NCBI GenBank assembly: GCA_017556885.1
Contig: JAFYLV010000101.1
Span: forward strand, 1 to 10,484
Reading direction: 5' to 3'
DNA length: 10,484 nucleotides
Source of the DNA: Clostridia bacterium
GTDB taxonomy: Bacteria > Bacillota > Clostridia > Oscillospirales > QAMX01
Position 1 is the stretch's first letter; every line of letters starts with the position of its first letter. The notes below the pieces were generated by a model, which did not search any database, was not told the origin of the DNA, and saw nothing but the letters and a program-made list of their open reading frames with translations. Below, piece after piece: positions 5,713 through 10,484 of the stretch. Both the position numbers and the translations under genes were made by a program.

Positions 5713-6102
5713 ATGGTATCCTTTGAAAATTTGGTACTGGATGACAACACGCCCATCTATCAGCAGATCCTGGACTTTGTGCGCCGGGGGATCGTGGCGG
5801 GTGCGATTTCCGACGGGGAGGAGCTTCCCTCCCGCCGGGTGCTTTCTGCGCTGCTGGGGGTCAATCCCAACACCGTGCAGCGCGCCTGCCGGCTGCTGGA
5901 GGAAGAGGGGCTGGTGGTGAGCCACACGGGTGCCAAGAGCTGCATCTCCGTGGATGATGCCCGCCGGGCGGAGATCCGTCGGGAACTGCGGGCGGAGGAA
6001 GCCCGGGCGGCGGCGCGCCGCTTCAAAAGCCTTGGCCTTACGGCAGACGAGGCGGCAGAGCTTTTGGTGATGCACTGGGAAGGGGGAGAAAAGGATGCAT
6101 AA
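5713..6102 (+). CDS. GntR-family regulator, YtrA subfamily
   Basis: At 129 residues this has the short form typical of YtrA regulators: a winged helix-turn-helix with only a small helical tail, and no large ligand-binding domain. The DNA-binding part begins at TPIYQQILDFVRRGI (13-27) and continues through the GntR signature ELPSRRVLSALLGVNPNTVQ (37-56) to the wing EEEGLVVSHTGAK (63-75). The tail (82-129) is charged and probably dimerises. YtrA proteins sit at the head of ABC operons and repress them, often responding to envelope stress or wall-active antibiotics. Here five genes run on in the same direction, the next overlapping by eight bases. The start is ATG at 5713 with GAGG (5702-5705) seven bases upstream. 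The ligand or inducer is unknown. Confidence 0.93.
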   Translation: MVSFENLVLDDNTPIYQQILDFVRRGIVAGAISDGEELPSRRVLSALLGVNPNTVQRACRLLEEEGLVVSHTGAKSCISVDDARRAEIRRELRAEEARAAARRFKSLGLTADEAAELLVMHWEGGEKDA

Positions 6103-6823
6103 ACATATTGCGACGGCGGGAATGTACGTCCGCATAAATATCCTGCGGGTGATCGCGGTCCTGCTTGTAACTGTGACGGCGGAGGTGCTGCTGTTTTGCC
6201 GCGTGGCCTCTATGCCCAATACGGGGCTTGAGGACGTGATCGACCGAAGCGGAGTAATGTGGGTAATGGCGGCAGCCTTTGTCCTGCTGACGGTGCAGCT
6301 TTGTGCGGCCGGCGGGGATCGGGGTGGCCGACAGAATTACACCTTGCAGCGCCTTGCCCTGCAGGAGCGGACGGTGACCTTTTGGCAGATGGCGGTCAAT
6401 GCGCTGTTTTATCTGCTTTTCTGGACGCTGCAGGGGCTTGCGCTGATCATCCTGTGCGCGGTCGTGCGGGATACCGGCGATGTTCTTTCCGGGCAGGCGC
6501 TCTTTCTGGCCTGCTGGCGTTCCCCCTTGCTGCATGGATTGATTCCCATGGGCGAGGTGCTGATTTGGATACGGAACGTCTGTTTCTGCGCCGTTCTCGG
6601 AATTGTGACGGCAAAATTTTCCTGGTGCCGCCGTCGGGGAAAATTCGGTGTCGGAGTACTGTTTGCGGCGGCTGCTTGTCTGCTTTTCTTCCCGCGTGAG
6701 GTGGGAAAAGCGGTGGAGGACACGCTGGCCATGCTCTTTTTGTTGACTGTCGCATCAGGGGCGGTGACCGGGATCGTGACGGAGGAGGAAGAGGACGATG
6801 AAAAAACTCAAAAGGCTTCTTGA
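6095..6823 (+). CDS. Polytopic membrane protein, probable ABC permease subunit
   Basis: This 242-residue protein has about six hydrophobic segments (roughly 16-35, 53-71, 97-123, 147-173, 183-199 and 208-228). A basic cytoplasmic-type loop between the second and third carries LQRLALQERTVTFWQMAVN. No family is named with certainty, but position between a YtrA-type regulator and an ABC ATPase, with no other candidate permease besides its neighbour, makes it a probable permease subunit like those of the Bacillus ytr operon. The C-terminal tail is very acidic (a run of Glu/Asp at 230-236) and is encoded partly by the purine-rich stretch that holds the ribosome binding site of the next gene. It overlaps gntR by eight bases (ATG 6095, stop 6102) and the next gene by 26. 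GGGGGAG (6082-6088) lies six bases before the start. Confidence 0.75.
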   Translation: MHKHIATAGMYVRINILRVIAVLLVTVTAEVLLFCRVASMPNTGLEDVIDRSGVMWVMAAAFVLLTVQLCAAGGDRGGRQNYTLQRLALQERTVTFWQMAVNALFYLLFWTLQGLALIILCAVVRDTGDVLSGQALFLACWRSPLLHGLIPMGEVLIWIRNVCFCAVLGIVTAKFSWCRRRGKFGVGVLFAAAACLLFFPREVGKAVEDTLAMLFLLTVASGAVTGIVTEEEEDDEKTQKAS

Positions 6824-7319
6824 AAGGCTTCTTCCGCCGGGTATGGATCCGAAGACTCTGTGCGGCACCTTTATTACGGGTGCGGTGATCTCGACGCTCG
6901 GAAGCCTCACCTTCTGGCTGCGCTACACCACGGCGCTTTATACGCTGTATGAAACGGTGGGCGGAAGATCCCAGCGGATCGAGGGCGCGATGATGCCCGA
7001 TTTTATTGCGCTGCTTGGCGATGCGAGCTTGGAAAACGCACTTGCCTGCTTTGTGATCCTTGCCTGCATTATGCCGCTTTTTGCCATCTATCATTATCTC
7101 TATCACCGGCAGGGAGCGCGCAGCGATTATCTGATGCGGCGGCTGCCGCGGCGATGGGTGTGGCATGCGCGGTGTCTTGCGCTGCCGCTGCTTGCGGGCG
7201 CGGCGGCACTGGCACTGGGTTTTGTCGTGCTGATGCTTGATTTTGGATTATATATGCTCTTTACGCCCGGGGATGCGATCCTGCCGGGACAGTGGCTGAA
7301 GATATGGAGTGTGTTGTAA
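6798..7319 (+). CDS. Small membrane protein, probable second ABC permease subunit
   Basis: This 173-residue protein begins with a strongly basic stretch (KKLKRLLER). It then has a hydrophobic segment at about 21-45, one at 80-101 and a long one at 124-153 that may hold one long or two short helices. The loop before the last segment reads YLMRRLPRRWVWHARCL (111-127). Its aromatic, arginine-rich character and place before a membrane segment resemble the LQRLALQERTVTFW loop of the preceding protein, so both may be coupling loops that touch the ATPase (inference). The start is ATG 6798, inside the previous gene, with AGGAGG (6783-6788) nine bases upstream. The stop TAA is followed directly by the ATPase start with no gap. 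The family is not identified with certainty. Confidence 0.74.
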   Translation: MKKLKRLLERLLPPGMDPKTLCGTFITGAVISTLGSLTFWLRYTTALYTLYETVGGRSQRIEGAMMPDFIALLGDASLENALACFVILACIMPLFAIYHYLYHRQGARSDYLMRRLPRRWVWHARCLALPLLAGAAALALGFVVLMLDFGLYMLFTPGDAILPGQWLKIWSVL

Positions 7320-8060
7320 ATGCTGAAGATTGAAAAACTGAGCAAACGGTACGGCGGCAAGCGTGCGCTGGACGACGTGACGGTGGAGCTGCCCCGGGGC
7401 GAGATCATCGGTCTCTTTGGCGAAAACGGAGCCGGTAAAACCACCCTTATGAAGGCGGTACTGGGGCTCATACCGTTTACGGGAGCGATCACGCTGGACG
7501 GTGAGTCCATCGGACGCAGGAATATCGAGAAATTCTCCTTTGGCACCTGCGAGCATTCCTTTATCCCGAACCTCACGGCTATGGGACACCGGGACTTTTA
7601 TGAGGAAATGTTTCCTTCCTTTTCCGAAAAGCGCTTCAACGGGCTGATGGATTTCTTTGAGCTTCCGCGTCACCGTCCGATCCACACCTTTTCCGCCGGT
7701 CAGAAGAACCAGTTTGAGGTCATTATGGCCCTTTCTCAAGGGGCGGACTATATCCTGCTGGATGAGCCCTTTGCGGGCAATGACGTATTCAACCGGGAGG
7801 ATTTTTACCGGGTGCTGCTGGGCATTCTGGAACCCCGTGAGACGGTGATCCTCTCCACCCATCTCATTGAAGAGGTCTCCGATTTTGTCGGACGGGCGCT
7901 GCTTCTGCGCCACGGAAGACTGGTGGGGGATGCTTCGGTGATGGATCTGGAGGATCGGGGACTGAGCCTGATGGACTACATCAAGGAGACCTATCATTAC
8001 CGGGCGGACCGGGTCAGCCGCGCCCTGCGCGAGCTCGGCGGGGAGGAGGATGAGGCATGA
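7320..8060 (+). CDS. ABC transporter ATPase, YtrB-like
   Basis: This 246-residue soluble nucleotide-binding domain has Walker A GENGAGKTT (34-42), Walker B ILLDE (145-149) with catalytic Glu149, and switch His181 (STHLIEE). The A-loop aromatic is Tyr11. Three motifs depart from the usual form. The Q-loop region reads GTCEHS (75-80), with no Gln and Glu78 as the likely stand-in. The signature is FSAGQ (124-128), with Ala for the first Gly. The D-loop region reads FAGND in place of SGLD. Such changes are common in YtrB-like ATPases, so activity is still expected. It should power the two membrane proteins encoded just upstream. The start ATG abuts the previous stop, with GGAG (7306-7309) ten bases upstream. 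The stop overlaps the next gene by four bases (ATGA). Confidence 0.93.
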   Translation: MLKIEKLSKRYGGKRALDDVTVELPRGEIIGLFGENGAGKTTLMKAVLGLIPFTGAITLDGESIGRRNIEKFSFGTCEHSFIPNLTAMGHRDFYEEMFPSFSEKRFNGLMDFFELPRHRPIHTFSAGQKNQFEVIMALSQGADYILLDEPFAGNDVFNREDFYRVLLGILEPRETVILSTHLIEEVSDFVGRALLLRHGRLVGDASVMDLEDRGLSLMDYIKETYHYRADRVSRALRELGGEEDEA

Positions 8061-9427
8061 AAAAGCTGCTGAGCCTCTTTTTATGCCTGGTGTTCGCCGG
8101 CGCAACCGCCTGCGGTCTTCTCGCTGCCGGGATCGAACAGAGCCGGGAGGCGGTTTCGGTGGAATGTACGCCGGTATTCGGTGATGCCGAATATCTTTCC
8201 GGCGCGGAGGTGGATTTCAACGTCATGTTTGGAAAACACCTGCTATGGCAAAACAGCTGGAGCCCGGAGACGGACGACCGCGCGGGATCGGGGTTTACCT
8301 TTGCTTTTCTCGGACGGCAGCCGGAGGTGACGGTCGAGTATTGGGGGCTGGGTCTGCGCGTGAGTCCTGCGGAGAATCTCGGCGGCTATGCGGGCAAGCG
8401 GGAAAACGATCTGGACCGCGCCTTTCGCGAGATCTACGACAGTATCAAGCCCGGCGAGAGGAAAACCTTTGAGCTTCGCGTTGCCGATTATCTGGATTAC
8501 TATCCCCTTTCGGGACGGCTGCAGCTGCCGGGGCTTACGATGAATTACTTTGATTCCTTCAATGAGCAGGAAGTGCAGTTTATAACGAAAATGGAGGAAT
8601 TTCTCCGCATCCCGGTGCTGCCGGACGAGGTGCTGGAGATCGAGGTGGACCGCTCCTCCGACGGAGCGACCACCGGCATCGGCTACGGAAGCAAGGAAGA
8701 GTACGATTCCTATTACATGGAAACCGTGGGCTTTGTGGCGCAGGATGCCTGCTATTTCACCTTTTCGCCCAAAACCGCGAAGGGTGCGACCGTTGATACC
8801 TCCCATATTCCCGGCGGCTACGGCATTTACCGGCTGCCCTATACGGTGCGGGAGGGCAAGACCGAGGTGGATGCGTCGGATTGCAGCCTGTTCTTCCCGC
8901 TGGATCCGACGGATGATATCTACGAGATGTTCTGCATCGAGGATCGGATCTATCTCGTGGTGACGGAGGGGGAGGAGGTCGTTCTTCGGGAGCTGGAGCT
9001 TTCCACGGGCCGCGAGCTCTCGCGGCTGGTCATTGCCCGGAACGTGCGGATCTACGATCTGCATCGATTTGACGGCTTCCTTGTGGCGGACACCTCCGAT
9101 GGCCGCATGACGGTGGTCACCCTGGGAGATACCCCGGCGGTGGCGCTTTCGGTAAAATCGGAGCATACGGAGCTTCACGGCTTCAATTACGGATCCCGGG
9201 AGACCATGGCCTGGGACGGGGAGCGGCTGCTCATTGCCAACACCCTGCCGCTGCAGGAGGATTGGGTCAGAGGAACGGGATTTCGCCTTGTGGTTTACGA
9301 TGCCGGGGGACTTCGGTACGCCGGCATCTATCAGTCGAGTCTGCTATCCCCCGGAGACGGTGGAAACTGGTCGGAAATGTGCCGACCGGACGAATACGGC
9401 CCCGCCCTTTCGGTGCGGTGGAGATAA
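8057..9427 (+). CDS. Exported or membrane-anchored protein of unknown function, propeller-like C-terminal half
   Basis: This 456-residue protein begins MKKLLSLFLCLVF and stays hydrophobic to about residue 25, so it carries a signal peptide or a single N-terminal anchor. Cys19 is preceded by ATA, a poor lipobox, so lipid attachment is possible but weak. The middle (about 35-250) is acidic and aromatic, with many Asp, Glu and Tyr. From about residue 288 short beta-type stretches recur with similar spacing (IYEMFCIEDRIYLVV, VRIYDLHRFDGFLVAD, MAWDGERLLIAN, FRLVVYDAGGLRYAGIY), suggesting four blades of a beta-propeller. The family is not recognised. ATG 8057 overlaps the ATPase stop (ATGA), and AGGAGG (8044-8049) lies seven bases upstream, so synthesis is coupled to the transporter. 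An outside-facing binding, sensing or accessory role for the ABC system is the simplest inference. Confidence 0.8.
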   Translation: MKKLLSLFLCLVFAGATACGLLAAGIEQSREAVSVECTPVFGDAEYLSGAEVDFNVMFGKHLLWQNSWSPETDDRAGSGFTFAFLGRQPEVTVEYWGLGLRVSPAENLGGYAGKRENDLDRAFREIYDSIKPGERKTFELRVADYLDYYPLSGRLQLPGLTMNYFDSFNEQEVQFITKMEEFLRIPVLPDEVLEIEVDRSSDGATTGIGYGSKEEYDSYYMETVGFVAQDACYFTFSPKTAKGATVDTSHIPGGYGIYRLPYTVREGKTEVDASDCSLFFPLDPTDDIYEMFCIEDRIYLVVTEGEEVVLRELELSTGRELSRLVIARNVRIYDLHRFDGFLVADTSDGRMTVVTLGDTPAVALSVKSEHTELHGFNYGSRETMAWDGERLLIANTLPLQEDWVRGTGFRLVVYDAGGLRYAGIYQSSLLSPGDGGNWSEMCRPDEYGPALSVRWR

Positions 9428-9430
9428 AAT

Positions 9431-9462
9431 AAGAGCCTCTGCTTTTTTTGGCAGAGGCTCTT
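9431..9462. terminator. Bidirectional rho-independent terminator
   Basis: A perfect 12-bp stem, AAGAGCCTCTGC (9431-9442) with GCAGAGGCTCTT (9451-9462), encloses an eight-base loop of seven T and a G. On the plus strand the stem runs into TTTT (9461-9464). On the minus strand it is followed by A and TTTT (9429-9426). It starts three bases after the stop of the exported-protein gene and ends five bases before the stop of the convergent glycosyltransferase gene, so it serves both. Confidence 0.92.
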
Positions 9463-9467
9463 TTATG

Positions 9468-10484
9468 TTAGTCATTTTCTTCGTCGGGGAGGTCTTTCAC
9501 CGTTAGGATATCCTTTTCTGCGAGGCGGGCGCGAATATCGGCAACGCGGCCGTCCCAGGAGCAGGTGCGTGCCCGGGCAAGCTGGGCGGCGATCTGTGCC
9601 TCGGTGCGGGGCTGCAGGGCAGCCTTGCAACCGTCGAGGAAATCACGGGCATCCCGTGCAACGTAGGAAACGTCGGCAAACTCCGCCACCTGGGCTGGAT
9701 TGCGGGTGGAAACGATGGGCTTGCCGGTGGCGAGATATTCGTAGAACTTCAGGGGGCTGACATCGGCGGTGAGGGCGGAGTCGGCAAAGGGATTTAAGCA
9801 GACGTCGAAGCGGGAAATGTAGGCGGGCAGCTCTTTCTGGGGCTTGGGGCCCAGCCAGCGGATGTTCTTGCGCTCCGGGATGGTGATATCCGGTCCCTTG
9901 GGGCCGACAAGCACGACGGTGGCCTCCGGATGCTCATCCGCCAGGGCGGCGATGAGCCCGAGATCCACCCAGTTGCGGATGTGACCCACAAAGCCGAAGA
10001 CGGGGCCGGTGATATCCGCAAGCTCTGCCGGGGGATCCTGCGGATCCATGGCGCGGCCAAAGAGCTCACAGTCCACACCGTTGGGAATGAAATGGGCAAA
10101 GTCGCTGAACTGGGAGAGCCGTTCGTGCAGACCCTTTGCAGTGGAGAAGACGGCATCGCAGCGGCGGCAGAGGTCTTCCTCCATGCGATCCACAAGCTTC
10201 GGGGAAAGATGGCCGGAATAGGCGCTGTGGCGGTCGACACAGTCGTAGACCAAAGCATCCTTGTTGAGGTATTTTACCACGTCGGCATACATGGGAGAAT
10301 AGGTCCAAACCACGGGGGAGGAGAAGCTCTCTGCAAGGCAGATCTTCCGCAGCCAGGGCAGGATGAGCATCTGCATATTGAAGCGGTTGATGCTGCGCAT
10401 TTTGTAATAGAAGGGCAGGATGGGGGGAAGGTGCCAGACGGTGATGTTGGGGTAGCCTTCGGGATGGTAGCAGGAAAGGCGCTC
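9468..10484 (-). CDS. GT4-like glycosyltransferase (5' end cut by window edge)
   Basis: The frame is open to the last base of the window, so the N-terminus is missing; 338 residues remain. An internal ATG at 10400 is not taken as the start, because the 28 codons before it read smoothly (PEGYPNITVWHLPPILPFYY) and lack a stop. Fold-B type features are visible, counting from the window edge: YDCVD (80-84), PNGVD (134-138), GFVGHIRNWVD (164-174), and the nucleotide-sugar binding region SPLKFYEYLATGKPIVST (243-260) with Glu249 as the likely conserved acid. The pattern resembles TuaH-type glycosyltransferases of cell-wall or exopolysaccharide synthesis, which transfer a sugar from a nucleotide donor at the cytoplasmic face. 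Donor and acceptor cannot be told. The stop is TAA at 9468-9470, next to the shared terminator. The gene is convergent with the ABC operon, and its operon partners lie outside the window. Confidence 0.88.
   Translation of the reverse strand, partial: ERLSCYHPEGYPNITVWHLPPILPFYYKMRSINRFNMQMLILPWLRKICLAESFSSPVVWTYSPMYADVVKYLNKDALVYDCVDRHSAYSGHLSPKLVDRMEEDLCRRCDAVFSTAKGLHERLSQFSDFAHFIPNGVDCELFGRAMDPQDPPAELADITGPVFGFVGHIRNWVDLGLIAALADEHPEATVVLVGPKGPDITIPERKNIRWLGPKPQKELPAYISRFDVCLNPFADSALTADVSPLKFYEYLATGKPIVSTRNPAQVAEFADVSYVARDARDFLDGCKAALQPRTEAQIAAQLARARTCSWDGRVADIRARLAEKDILTVKDLPDEEND

Noticed and set aside
8108..8113. Lipoprotein attachment at Cys19 of the exported protein
   Set aside because: The residues before the cysteine are ATA, with no Leu or Val at the -3 position, so the lipobox is poor. 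A simple signal peptide or membrane anchor is as likely.

Overview
The window looks like a chromosomal segment of an anaerobic, GC-rich member of the Clostridia (Firmicutes). The evidence is a rubrerythrin/rubredoxin oxygen-defence pair, canonical Gram-positive Shine-Dalgarno sequences (AGGAGG type), sigma-A-like promoters (TTGACA/TATAAT with 17-bp spacers), a heterodimeric ABC exporter of the Firmicutes/Thermotoga type, and a YtrA-type GntR regulator heading an ABC operon. The genus cannot be named from the sequence. No RNA gene, insertion sequence, integrase or CRISPR array was seen. Coding density is high, and the longest non-coding stretch is about 200 bp.

Positions 1-1070 (minus strand): a two-gene oxidative-stress operon, hrb (flavin reductase fused to a rubredoxin domain) followed by rbr (rubrerythrin, cut by the window edge). 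Its strong promoter overlaps a perfect 8-1-8 palindrome that closely matches the PerR box.

Positions 1089-5592 (minus strand): a drug-response style operon in the order MarR regulator, ABC half-transporter with a degenerate ATPase site, ABC half-transporter with the complementary intact site, and VOC/glyoxalase-fold protein. Genes overlap or lie within 16 bp of each other. The promoter is followed at once by a perfect 10-2-10 inverted repeat, a good candidate operator for MarR. No terminator is visible before the hrb promoter.

Positions 5634-9427 (plus strand, divergent): a GntR/YtrA-type regulator, two small membrane proteins, a YtrB-like ABC ATPase and a large exported protein of unknown function with a beta-rich, propeller-like C-terminal half. 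All five genes overlap or abut, and a near-perfect 10-2-10 inverted repeat covers the transcription start region. A strong bidirectional hairpin terminator at 9431-9462 ends the operon.

Positions 9468-10484 (minus strand): the C-terminal 338 residues of a GT4-like glycosyltransferase, convergent with the ABC operon and sharing its terminator.

The two transport operons are fired divergently from a 203-bp region (5510-5712), and each is headed by its own small DNA-binding repressor with its own palindrome. The plausible logic is one ligand-sensing exporter system (MarR), one envelope-related ABC system (GntR), and a peroxide-controlled detoxification operon downstream of the first. The least understood part is the GntR operon, above all its exported 456-residue protein, which is translationally coupled to the ATPase gene.
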